Assembly (NCBI RefSeq): GCF_009928425.1
Contig: NZ_JAABNS010000001.1
Coordinates: 1,922,001-1,986,000 of the forward strand
DNA length: 64,000 nt
DNA from: Pseudarthrobacter sp. ATCC 49987
Lineage (GTDB): Bacteria > Actinomycetota > Actinomycetes > Actinomycetales > Micrococcaceae
Direction of reading: 5' to 3'
Under the pieces are notes generated by a model, which saw only the letters and a list, made by a program, of their open reading frames with translations, made no database searches and was not told where the DNA came from. Shown piece after piece: positions 26,855-34,540 of this stretch. How positions within the stretch are numbered: the first letter of the stretch is position 1; each line of letters begins with the position of its first letter. A program made the position numbers and the translations under genes.

Positions 26855-27184
26855 CTAGGTCAGGCGCAGGAAAAGTGCGCGGATTTCCGCCAACGTGAGG
26901 TTCCTGCCCGCATCCTCAGGCCGAACCGTACCTGTGGCGGGGAGGTCCGCAGGCTCTGCGAGGCAGTCGCGCATCGCCGTCGAGATCAGTTCGAATCCGG
27001 CTTTGTCCAGGGCTCCGCGGACCGCGGTCAGCTGGGTGACGACATTCCGGCAGTCAGAGCCGGACTCGACGGCGGCAATCAGGGCAGTGAGCTGCCCCTG
27101 GGCGCGCTTTAGACGGTTCACCGTGCGGCGGATGCCGGGATCCGGGCCGGGTTGGAGCTGCGGGAAGCTGGCGGTGGAGGACAT
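26855..27184 (-). CDS. cstR: CstR-type persulfide-sensing repressor (CsoR/DUF156 family)
   Basis: 109 residues of the all-helical CsoR family: RRTVNRLKRAQGQLTALIAA, then SDCRNVVTQLTAVRGALDKA and MRDCLAEP. Two cysteines, 45 and 74, are 29 residues apart, as in both CsoR and CstR. The copper-binding His that should sit four residues before the second Cys is Ala70. That combination fits CstR, which forms di- or trisulfide links between the two Cys and releases DNA when persulfide is present. ATG 27184 starts 2 bases after the upstream rhodanese stop. Four matching operators are in this window. Confidence 0.88.
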   Translation of the reverse strand: MSSTASFPQLQPGPDPGIRRTVNRLKRAQGQLTALIAAVESGSDCRNVVTQLTAVRGALDKAGFELISTAMRDCLAEPADLPATGTVRPEDAGRNLTLAEIRALFLRLT

Positions 27185-27186
27185 GC

Positions 27187-27501
27187 TCACTTGCCGCCGG
27201 CCTGGTAGTTGACGGGGTGTCCGTTGCGATACCATTCCGTGATGCCGCCCATGACGTTCACCGCGTCGTAGCCGTCCGCCGTGAGGTGCGCCGTGGCGCG
27301 TGAGCTGCGGCCACCGGAGGCGCACATCACATAGACGGTCCGCCCGATCGGGATGTCACCGAGGGACTGCTGAAAGCGCGACAGCGGAATATTCCTGGTC
27401 CCCGGGACGCAGGCCTCCGAGTACTCTTCTTCTTCCCGGACGTCGATGATGGATGCCTCAGGCCCGAGCGCAGCCAGATCGTTCACTGAGATGCTCTTCA
27501 T
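27187..27501 (-). CDS. single-domain rhodanese sulfurtransferase, first gene of the cstR operon
   Basis: 104 residues with SIIDVREEEEYSEACVPGTR and active-site Cys60 in VMCASGGRSSRATAHL. The start ATG 27501 has an aaagga site. An additional Cys at residue 31 is unusual and near the substrate side. It is the promoter-proximal gene of the rhodanese/cstR/rhodanese/rhodanese-DUF2892/tauE operon. Two CstR-type operators lie upstream, shared with the divergent thioredoxin gene. Confidence 0.9.
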   Translation of the reverse strand: MKSISVNDLAALGPEASIIDVREEEEYSEACVPGTRNIPLSRFQQSLGDIPIGRTVYVMCASGGRSSRATAHLTADGYDAVNVMGGITEWYRNGHPVNYQAGGK

Positions 27502-27559
27502 GCTGGTGTCCTTTCACGATGTCCGGGGAGCCCGGGAGGGCGTCCTCCCTTCCATCATG

Positions 27560-27575
27560 ATACCCCTGGGGGTAT
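27560..27575. promoter_or_regulatory. CstR-type operator, rhodanese side
   Basis: The palindrome ATACCCCTGGGGGTAT lies 58 bases before the rhodanese ATG in the 132-base divergent region. It differs from the cstB operators only at the two central positions. Confidence 0.8.
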
Positions 27576-27606
27576 GAATGCAAACCGGCGTCGACCGATT
27601 GCAATA

Positions 27607-27622
27607 ATACCCCCGGGGGTAT
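27607..27622. promoter_or_regulatory. CstR-type operator, thioredoxin side
   Basis: The fully symmetric palindrome ATACCCCCGGGGGTAT ends 11 bases before the thioredoxin ATG. It is 47 bases, centre to centre, from the operator at 27560. The site overlaps where ribosome binding or the early transcript must lie, so it should block expression strongly. Confidence 0.8.
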
Positions 27623-27633
27623 ATTCTGCTCAT

Positions 27634-27999
27634 ATGGCAACCATCGACATTTCCGAAAAGACCTTTAACGACACCATCACCGGCAACGACATCGTACTGG
27701 TGGACTTCTGGGCAGCCTGGTGCGGCCCCTGCCGGATGTTCGCCCCGACTTTCAGCAAGGCATCGGACAACCACCCGGACGTCCTCTTCGCGAAGGTGGA
27801 CACCGAAGCCGAGCCCGGCCTCTCCGCTGCCGCCCGCATCACCTCCATCCCCACCCTGATGGCATTCCGGGACGGGATCCTCGTCTTCTCCCAGCCGGGT
27901 GCGATGAACGCGGCCGGGCTGGAGCAGCTCATCACCGGCATCAAAGCACTGGATATGGACGAGGTCCGGGCGAAAGTGGCGACGGCCCCGGCTTCGTAG
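27634..27999 (+). CDS. trxA: thioredoxin
   Basis: 121 residues with the classical active site WCGPC (Cys30 and Cys33), DFWAAWCGPCRMFAPTF, and the cis-Pro block SIPTLMAFRDG. It reduces disulfides and can reduce persulfides on proteins. The start is ATG 27634, directly behind a CstR operator. It is divergent from the rhodanese/cstR operon and followed by an OsmC-family gene. This dedicated thioredoxin probably resets persulfidated thiols during sulfur stress. Confidence 0.93.
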   Translation: MATIDISEKTFNDTITGNDIVLVDFWAAWCGPCRMFAPTFSKASDNHPDVLFAKVDTEAEPGLSAAARITSIPTLMAFRDGILVFSQPGAMNAAGLEQLITGIKALDMDEVRAKVATAPAS

Positions 28000-28069
28000 C
28001 AAAAAGAAACCACCGGACCCCGGAACGGGGGCCCGGGGGTATGCCCACCCAAGGGATCGAGGAGTACAT

Positions 28070-28561
28070 ATGAGCAGCGAACCAGCCATCACGGCGTCGG
28101 GCGGCACAACGCCGGCCGCGGGCCATCTGACCGACGATATCCAGCCGGTACGGGTGGCGCACCTGGGCGGTGACCGCTTTGACATCAGTGTCCGCGGCCA
28201 CATCATCAGGACCGACCAGCCGGCCAGCGACGGCGGGGAGGACACCGGCCCGACGCCGACGGAGCTGTTCATTGCCAGCCTCGCAGGCTGTGTCGCGTTC
28301 TACGCCCGCCGATACCTGCGCCGGCACGACCTGCCCACCGAGGGACTGGCCGTCGAGGCAGATTTCCGAATGGGCTCGCGCCCCGCACGAGTCGCCCGGA
28401 TCGAGGTGCGGCTCACCACTCCCGCGGGCATGCCTGAGGAGCGGCGCGGGGCCCTGCTCGCCGTCGCCTCGCACTGCACCGTGCACAACTCACTGATGGC
28501 AGCTCCAGAGATCTCAGTGGTCTTCGCTGGCGCCCCGAACGACATTGAAGATTTTGGTTGA
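28070..28561 (+). CDS. OsmC-family protein
   Basis: 163 residues. The OsmC/Ohr fold is shown by GPTPTELFIASLAGCVAFYA with Cys74 and SHCTVHNSLM with Cys136, the reactive thiol pair used on organic hydroperoxides or persulfide-like substrates. The ATG has gaggag upstream. It follows trxA by 70 bases on the same strand and is probably cotranscribed, which places an OsmC peroxidase-like enzyme under the CstR operator. The physiological substrate is unknown. Confidence 0.87.
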   Translation: MSSEPAITASGGTTPAAGHLTDDIQPVRVAHLGGDRFDISVRGHIIRTDQPASDGGEDTGPTPTELFIASLAGCVAFYARRYLRRHDLPTEGLAVEADFRMGSRPARVARIEVRLTTPAGMPEERRGALLAVASHCTVHNSLMAAPEISVVFAGAPNDIEDFG

Positions 28562-28953
28562 GATTAGTGCCGGCCAGCTGAGGAAACGGAGTGAACGGCC
28601 GGGAGCCAAGCGTCCGATGCGCCGCGCAGCACTTTCCGGGGAACCGGGCAGAGCAGGGGCAAGCAGGATGCCCACCAAGGTTAATCCCCTGAAGCTCTTC
28701 GAAATCTCAAACGGAACTCCCGCGAGCGCGTGCTAAGTGACGGTGCAGGTCTTGCGCAGACGCAGGAGCTAATTCACAATGAACTCGATGTTGGTGCCCG
28801 GCGCCTGGTGGCCTGCGTCCAGCCAGACCATGGCCTTCTCCCCCAGCGCCAACGCCTGAGCCTAAGACGTGTCCCAGTCCGAAATATCCGCGCGATAAAG
28901 ATCAGGCCTGCCGAACGACGCCCCACACCCCAAATGCATGAAGGAACGCAGCC
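28562..28953. other. gene-poor gap with a possible short gene relic
   Basis: No full gene is seen. On the minus strand at about 28771-28860 a short frame ends ALALGEKAMVWLDAGHQ and then PGTNIEFIVN stop, which looks like a protein C-terminus cut off by a stop 31 codons upstream. Nothing else coding-like was found. Confidence 0.3.
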
Positions 28954-29391
28954 ATGAGACCGATCACCGATGAGATCCTCATCGAGGCCCCCAGAGCGGC
29001 AGTGTTCGACTTCGTCGCCAATGAATGCAACGAACCGCTGTACAACCCGAACATGCTCCGGGCAGACCAGCTCACCCCGGGACCCGTGGGCGTCGGAACA
29101 CGGTTCACCGCCGTCATGAAGGGGCCGGAAAGCACGACTGTGGCCATCGAATACACGGGATTCAACCGCCCCCAGGTGCTGAACTCTCTCAGCCGAACTG
29201 CGGGGATGGACATCGAAGGCGAACTCTCCTTTGCGGCCGAGGGAAACCAGACCAGGATCACTTGGATCTGGAGACTGCGCCCTCGCGGCGCCCTGCGCCT
29301 CGTCACCCCGCTGGTGCGGGCCCTGGGCAGCCGAGAGGAACACAACAACTGGAAAGCCCTCAAGAAATACCTGGAGACCCCCCGCAACTGA
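28954..29391 (+). CDS. SRPBCC (START/Bet v1-like) family protein
   Basis: 145 residues: ITDEILIEAPRAAVFDFVAN at the start, a strand-rich middle (SRTAGMDIEGELSFAAEG) and a C-terminal helix with EEHNNWKALKKYLE. This is the typical polyketide-cyclase/dehydrase-like SRPBCC fold that holds a hydrophobic ligand. A gaaggaa site precedes the ATG. No partner enzyme is adjacent. The ligand is unknown. Confidence 0.85.
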   Translation: MRPITDEILIEAPRAAVFDFVANECNEPLYNPNMLRADQLTPGPVGVGTRFTAVMKGPESTTVAIEYTGFNRPQVLNSLSRTAGMDIEGELSFAAEGNQTRITWIWRLRPRGALRLVTPLVRALGSREEHNNWKALKKYLETPRN

Positions 29392-29470
29392 CAGCATCAG
29401 AAGCGATATGCGCAATTTGAACGCGCGCCGGAAGCCCCGGGGGCGGCCCTTGGCGAGGAAGGTCAGCTGG

Positions 29471-29935
29471 TCAGTACTCGCCCTTGATCACGAAGTAGGA
29501 ACCGCGGATAACGCCTGCCAGCTTTGATTTCTGGCGGGCGAACTTGAAACGCGATGCCAGTTCCTCCGGAATCTCCATACCTTCGGCGAGTTTGAATCCG
29601 ACCGCCCGCTTCCCGCCGTCCTCGATGCTGTACATGACGTTGACCGACAGCCCCGACTCGTAAAACACGTAATCCATCCGCAAACCGTCGACTTCGAAGG
29701 CGGTTGCCTCGAGCGGTCGGGAGCCGATGACGATATCGCGCTCGTCCCTTAGGATGCGGCTCACCCGGTCGACCACCTCCGGAACCTCGTTTGCAGGGCT
29801 AACGGTGAAGAGGTGGTCGTACTTGTTGCGGTAGTAGCGCCCCTCGTTGGCGCGTAACCCAGCGAGCGCCCCGGCGACCGGAGACGATTCCAGGCCGGCA
29901 GTAGAAACGTTCGCGAAGTCAACAACGTATGGCAT
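29471..29935 (-). CDS. hypothetical protein, conserved-looking, function unknown
   Basis: 154 residues from ATG 29935, which has an excellent aggaggg site; the longer frame to 29965 is not needed. It begins MPYVVDFANVSTAGLESSPV and has a mixed alpha/beta pattern with RNKYDHLFTVSP, EVVDRVSRILRDERDIVIGS and FKFARQKSKLAGVIRGSYFV. No transmembrane segment, signal or known catalytic motif is visible. Codon use fits the neighbours. I do not recognise the family. Confidence 0.75.
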   Translation of the reverse strand: MPYVVDFANVSTAGLESSPVAGALAGLRANEGRYYRNKYDHLFTVSPANEVPEVVDRVSRILRDERDIVIGSRPLEATAFEVDGLRMDYVFYESGLSVNVMYSIEDGGKRAVGFKLAEGMEIPEELASRFKFARQKSKLAGVIRGSYFVIKGEY

Positions 29936-30139
29936 GCGCCCTCCTGATGAGATGTGTTGGACCAACGATAACGCGACGGCCTGCCTCGCCTACGTGATCG
30001 AATTCCAAGACACCCGCCTGACTCCGCCGACGAACCGGACCCCTGCCTTGTCTTGAGTAGCGTCCCTCCCTTGCACCGCCCAGCGGCGTTTGTAGACTGC
30101 AAAGGTATTCACCTATGCGGTTGGCCGAGGATGGGAAAG

Positions 30140-30943
30140 ATGATGGCGGCTTTTCGGGATCTCCACAACACTGCGTCGCCACTCCTGCTCCCCAATGCCT
30201 GGGACGTCGGATCCGCTTTGGCATTTGCGACAGCAGGATTCCCGGCCGTCGGCACCACCAGCTTTGGTATTGCGGCAAGTGCCGGCCTGCCCGACGGCGG
30301 CCGGTCCAGCAAGGCGGTAACCGCCGCACTGGTGGCGCAGCTGTGCCGCCTGCCTGTTCACGTCACGGCGGACATCGAAGACGGCTACTCCGATGATCCC
30401 GTCGAGGTTGCAGAAACTGTGGCCCAGCTGGCTGACCTGGGCGTGGCCGGGGTCAACCTGGAGGACAGCACAGCCGGGCACCTGGTCGATCCAGCAGCCT
30501 TTGCCGGGAAGGTTGCCGCCGTCAAGCGACGCAGCCCGGCAGTGTTCGTCAACGCCCGGGTGGACAACATATGGTTCGGCGAACAGGCGACTGTGGATGC
30601 CGTCCTGCTCCGCGCCTCTGTCTACGCCGATGCGGGGGCGGACGGAATCTTTGTCCCCGGACTTGTGGTTCCGGAGGACATCCAGATCATCACCGCTGGC
30701 ATTGGGCTACCTGTTAACGTGCTGGCACATCCCTCGCTGACTGTTGCCGAGCTGGGTGAGCTGGGGGTCCGGCGGGTGAGCTCCGGCTCCCTGCCGTACC
30801 GGGCAGCTGTTGACGCGGCGGTGAATGTGGTCACCGCCCTTCGTGACGGCCGGCCGGTGCCTGTCGCCACTCCGTACTGGGAGATGCAATCACGCCTTGA
30901 AGCCTTCAGCCGGCGCCCATCGGGCCCCAGGGCGGCCACATAG
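30140..30943 (+). CDS. isocitrate lyase/PEP mutase superfamily protein
   Basis: 267 residues. A TIM-barrel with LLLPNAWDVGSALAFATAGF, then VHVTADIEDGYSDDP (the metal-binding Asp-Glu-Asp motif), GVAGVNLEDS and VFVNARVDNIWFG. This is the oxaloacetase/PEP mutase-like branch usually annotated as carboxyvinyl-carboxyphosphonate phosphorylmutase or 2-methylisocitrate lyase relative. The Cys of true isocitrate lyases is not in place. Several ATGs are close together; 30140 has gagg upstream. It stands alone and its substrate is unknown. Confidence 0.85.
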   Translation: MMAAFRDLHNTASPLLLPNAWDVGSALAFATAGFPAVGTTSFGIAASAGLPDGGRSSKAVTAALVAQLCRLPVHVTADIEDGYSDDPVEVAETVAQLADLGVAGVNLEDSTAGHLVDPAAFAGKVAAVKRRSPAVFVNARVDNIWFGEQATVDAVLLRASVYADAGADGIFVPGLVVPEDIQIITAGIGLPVNVLAHPSLTVAELGELGVRRVSSGSLPYRAAVDAAVNVVTALRDGRPVPVATPYWEMQSRLEAFSRRPSGPRAAT

Positions 30944-30988
30944 TCCGGGGTGGTGTTGCTGCCACGAATCGATCAATACGATGTTGAC

Positions 30989-31780
30989 ATGGAGCGACGG
31001 ATCAACGACGTCCTGATTCATTACGTCGAGCACGGTGGCGGCGTGCCGCTTGTTGCGCTTCACGGCGCCGGTGTGGATCACCGAGAGATCGAGGCGGCGA
31101 TCGAGGCCGTCGTCCCCGGCCCGGGATACCGGCGGATCTATCCGGATCTGCCAGGGATGGGTCACTCCACAACCGGCGACCTGGGTTGCAACGACGATGT
31201 TGTCGCACTCATCGCTGACTTCATTGATCGCCTGCAGTCCGGACCGGTGATGCTGCTGGGGCATTCCTACGGCGCATATCTTGCGCGCGGCGTGGCCTCA
31301 CAGCGGCCAGACATCGTGCGCGCACTGGCCTTGCTATGCCCCGTCGCCGAGCGGTCACAAAATGTGCCCGACCATCGGGTGGTTTGTCAGGACGATAACG
31401 CGTACGACGAACTCGAACCTGAGCAACGGCAGGGGTTCGATGAGTACTTCGTCGTGCGCACACCGGCCACCGCCCGCCGCTACCGCAGCCATGTCGTGCC
31501 GGGCACAACGCTCGTCGACGCAACGGGGCTGGGCCGAATCTTCGCCGAATGGACGGTCGGCGTCGGGTCGGGCACCTTCCCGGGGCCGACCCTGATCGCA
31601 GCCGGACGACGCGATTCGATCGTTGGGTACACCGACGCAGTGGACCTGCTCAAGCGCTACCCGCACGCCACCCTCGCAGTAGTGGAAGGCGCGGGCCATG
31701 CACTCATGCACGAGCGGCCCGAGCTCCTCGCCGCGTTGCTAGGTGATTGGCTTGACCGGGCTGGCCGGGACGAAAAGTGA
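30989..31780 (+). CDS. alpha/beta hydrolase
   Basis: 263 residues. The nucleophile elbow GHSYGAYLA (Ser about residue 89), the oxyanion HGAGVDH block, the acid region in TLIAAGRRDSIVGY and the catalytic His in VEGAGHALMHERPE are all visible. It hydrolyses an ester or similar bond; the substrate is unknown. A GTG at 30950 would add 13 residues; ATG 30989 starts the conserved part. It begins 45 bases after the PEP-mutase-like gene and may be cotranscribed. Confidence 0.9.
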   Translation: MERRINDVLIHYVEHGGGVPLVALHGAGVDHREIEAAIEAVVPGPGYRRIYPDLPGMGHSTTGDLGCNDDVVALIADFIDRLQSGPVMLLGHSYGAYLARGVASQRPDIVRALALLCPVAERSQNVPDHRVVCQDDNAYDELEPEQRQGFDEYFVVRTPATARRYRSHVVPGTTLVDATGLGRIFAEWTVGVGSGTFPGPTLIAAGRRDSIVGYTDAVDLLKRYPHATLAVVEGAGHALMHERPELLAALLGDWLDRAGRDEK

Positions 31781-31836
31781 CCACCTTTGCCCAAAGGCTC
31801 GGGCAAACGCTGCGGCGGAGCACACGCCCGACGGCG

Positions 31837-32925
31837 TCACCAGCCGCCGAGCGTCGGTGTATGTCCCTTTCGGGCATCGTCGGACATTGCCATTTCTGCC
31901 CGCAGGCCCAGGAGCCGGATCGGACGGCCCGCTTCGATTCCGGCTGCGAGGTCCAAGGCCTGCGCGAGGATTTCGTTCCGGTCGAATGTCTCGGGAATCT
32001 TCCTCGCGTGGGTCGTGGTGACGAACGGCGCGTACCGAACCTTCAGGGTCAGCCCAACCACGGGCCGTCCTTCGGCCACAACATCCTCAAGGACACGCGC
32101 CGCCAGCTCCCGCACGGCGTCGTCCACCTGGGCGGCCCCGGCCAGGTCGCGCTGGAAGGTGGTCTCCCGGCTGTGCCCGCGGGCAACCCAGGGGGTGTCG
32201 TCCACAACGCTGGCGCCGTCCCCGCGTCCGAGCTCCGCATACCAAGGACCCATCCTGGGGCCGAACTCCGGGACCAGGTCCGGGGGGTCGGCCGCGGCGA
32301 GCTCGGCGACTGTGTTGATGCCGAGTTTGGCCAGCCGCCCCGACACTTTGGTTCCGACACCCCACAGGTCCCTGGTGGGCCGGCTGCCCATGACCTCGAG
32401 CCAGTTCCCGGCAGTGAGACGGAAGACCCCGGCCGGCTTGCCGAAACCGGTGGCGACCTTGGCCCGGACCAGGGTGTCGCCGATGCCCACGCTGCAATGC
32501 AGCAGCGTCCGCTCCAGGACAGCGGCCTGCACCTGCCGGGCGTAGGCCTCCGGATTCTCCGTCTCAACGCCTACAAAGGCTTCATCCCAACCCAGCACCT
32601 CCACGGTGGCACCGGGCTGCGCGCGCAAGGTAGCCATGACCGTTTCAGACGCCGCGAGGTAAGCCTCCCGATCGACGGGCAGGATCACGGCCTCGGGCAC
32701 TTTCCGGGCCGCAATGCGCAAGGGCATTCCGGAACCCACGCCGAACGCCCGGGCTTCGTAGGATGCGGTCGACACCACAGCTCGTTCCGTGGGGTCGCCC
32801 CGGCCGCCGACAATGATCGGCCTGCCCGCAAGCTCCGGCCGCCGGAGCACTTCGACCGCCGCGATGAACTGGTCGAGATCGACGTGCAGCACCCACCGGA
32901 TTCCGCTCACGCCACCAGTCTGCAC
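31837..32925 (-). CDS. dinB: DNA polymerase IV (Y-family)
   Basis: 362 residues. WVLHVDLDQFIAAVEVLRRP carries the first catalytic Asp, STASYEARAFGVGSGMP is the finger motif, and EVLGWDEAFVGVE carries the catalytic Asp-Glu. A little-finger domain follows from about residue 240. It performs translesion synthesis. The start is a GTG (32925, or 32910). The C-terminus lacks a clear beta-clamp binding peptide, which is common in the second DinB paralogues of actinobacteria. Confidence 0.92.
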   Translation of the reverse strand: MQTGGVSGIRWVLHVDLDQFIAAVEVLRRPELAGRPIIVGGRGDPTERAVVSTASYEARAFGVGSGMPLRIAARKVPEAVILPVDREAYLAASETVMATLRAQPGATVEVLGWDEAFVGVETENPEAYARQVQAAVLERTLLHCSVGIGDTLVRAKVATGFGKPAGVFRLTAGNWLEVMGSRPTRDLWGVGTKVSGRLAKLGINTVAELAAADPPDLVPEFGPRMGPWYAELGRGDGASVVDDTPWVARGHSRETTFQRDLAGAAQVDDAVRELAARVLEDVVAEGRPVVGLTLKVRYAPFVTTTHARKIPETFDRNEILAQALDLAAGIEAGRPIRLLGLRAEMAMSDDARKGHTPTLGGW

Positions 32926-33038
32926 TAAACACCCCCGGCAAGCATCGGCTTTACACCGGCCTTGGCCGCTACATGTGCCAACCGGGACCTCCCCGGCGTT
33001 CGCTGTGGCATCCCAGCAGAAGATGACAGCATGGAGCC

Positions 33039-33566
33039 ATGACTCCTCCCCAAGGTCTTCCCGGCGTCTTCCGGCGTCCCCAGCCCATCAAACCCAAGGC
33101 CGGTCAAGAATCGGTGTGGGACTACCCGCGGCCGCCAAGGGTCGAGCCGCGATCCGAACGGGTTATCGTGCGGCTTGGCGGACAGGTGATTGCCGACACC
33201 ACCGATGCAGTGCGCGTCCTGGAGACGAGTCATCCGCCTGTCTACTACTTGCCATTGGACTCATTCCCTGCCGGCGTACTCGTCCCGGTCGAGGGCACCA
33301 CCTTCTGCGAGTTCAAGGGAGAAGCGCACTACTTCGACGTCGTTGCCGGCGGAGTCGTCGTTCCCCGTGCCGGGTGGACCTACCCGGCACCCACCCGGGG
33401 TTTCGAGGCACTCAGTACCCGTGCGGCCCTCTATCCGGGTCGCATGGACTCCTGCGAGGTCAACGGCGAGCAGGTGGCCTTCCAGGAAGGCGACTTCTAC
33501 GGCGGCTGGATCACGGGGCAGATCGTTGGTCCGTTCAAGGGTGGCCCGGGCACGGCCGGGTGGTGA
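33039..33566 (+). CDS. DUF427 family protein
   Basis: 175 residues. VWDYPRPPRVEPRSERVIVR at about 26-45, TSHPPVYYLPLDSFP, EFKGEAHYFDVVAGG and a repeated half in the C-terminal region give the DUF427 beta-sheet fold. The function is unknown. It is divergent from dinB across a 113-base gap. No operon partner follows. Confidence 0.88.
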   Translation: MTPPQGLPGVFRRPQPIKPKAGQESVWDYPRPPRVEPRSERVIVRLGGQVIADTTDAVRVLETSHPPVYYLPLDSFPAGVLVPVEGTTFCEFKGEAHYFDVVAGGVVVPRAGWTYPAPTRGFEALSTRAALYPGRMDSCEVNGEQVAFQEGDFYGGWITGQIVGPFKGGPGTAGW

Positions 33567-33647
33567 GCACATCGCTCGTGCGCCGGCAAGACCGGCTGGC
33601 GGCCACCCCATCGTCCGGGCGGCCGCCACCTTGAGTGCGCTGCGGCG

Positions 33648-34427
33648 TTAGTGCTCGGTGCCTGCCGCAGCAGCCTTCCTGGCGTTCTTCCCGGCGTCCT
33701 TCTCGGCGCGCAGAGCCTCCGTCTCGTGCTGTTCCTCGGCTTTTTCCTGGTGGATAACCTCCGCGAAGAGCTTCTCCATCTCCTTGGCCACGCCGGCGGC
33801 TGAGGCCGGGTTCTGGCCGGTCACCAGCCGGTCATCAACTACGACCTTCTCCTCAAAGACATCGGCGAAGACGTGGGTGGCGCCCTGTTCCTCAAGTCGG
33901 TCTGCCAAAAAGAACGGGATGACCTTGTCCTTCCCTGCGGCAACCTCCTCGTCGTTGGTGAAGGCGGCCACCTTCCGGCCCTCGACAAGGCGAAGCCCGT
34001 TCTCCAATTCCACGTTCAACAGCCCGGCCGGTCCGTGGCAGACCGCGCCCACCAAGCCACCGGCGTTGTAGACGCTGGCTACCAGATTCTGCAGGCCTTC
34101 GCTGTCCGGAAAGTCCCACATGGTGCCGTGGCCGCCAACGAGATAAACGGCGTCGTACTGGTCGGGATCAACGACGTCGACGCGGGCAGTGTTGTAGAGG
34201 CCGGCGCGCGTGGCCTCGTCCTCCGTGAAGGCGACTTGGATGGGATCTTCCGAGTCCACCTCGTCGCGCGGGGGCTGGCCGCCCTGGATGGACGCGAAGT
34301 CAACGAAATGCCCGGAATCCTTGAAGACCTTCCACGGATGTGCAGCTTCGGCCACGTTGTAGCCGGTCTTCTCTCCGGTATCGCCGATCTCGGAAACGCT
34401 GGTCAGTACCATGAGGATTTTCTTCAT
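33648..34427 (-). CDS. DJ-1/PfpI-family type 1 glutamine amidotransferase-like protein (Hsp31-like)
   Basis: 259 residues from ATG 34427 (aaagga site). The nucleophile elbow is VGAVCHGPAGLLN (Cys about residue 133), with VYLVGGHGTMWDFPDSEG before it, as in Hsp31/YajL-type glyoxalase III proteins that detoxify methylglyoxal or act as chaperones. The C-terminal 30 residues are rich in Lys, Glu and Ala and form an extra charged helix not needed by the fold. It stands alone on the minus strand. Confidence 0.9.
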   Translation of the reverse strand: MKKILMVLTSVSEIGDTGEKTGYNVAEAAHPWKVFKDSGHFVDFASIQGGQPPRDEVDSEDPIQVAFTEDEATRAGLYNTARVDVVDPDQYDAVYLVGGHGTMWDFPDSEGLQNLVASVYNAGGLVGAVCHGPAGLLNVELENGLRLVEGRKVAAFTNDEEVAAGKDKVIPFFLADRLEEQGATHVFADVFEEKVVVDDRLVTGQNPASAAGVAKEMEKLFAEVIHQEKAEEQHETEALRAEKDAGKNARKAAAAGTEH

Positions 34428-34540
34428 GAAGTGTTCCTTTCGCCTAACTTCCACCCTACGCCCAGCCCAATTCAGGTCCTCCCGCCCCGTCTTAGACGGT
34501 GGTCGTCGCCTGCGCTTCGTCGCCATGTGGCTTAAGCGAA

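Noticed and set aside
10329..27622. ATACCCC palindromes as copper (CsoR) operators
   Set aside because: The only CsoR-family protein in the window lacks the copper His, and all linked genes handle sulfur.
31777..32928. 383-codon plus-strand frame over dinB
   Set aside because: Antisense to all conserved Y-polymerase motifs.
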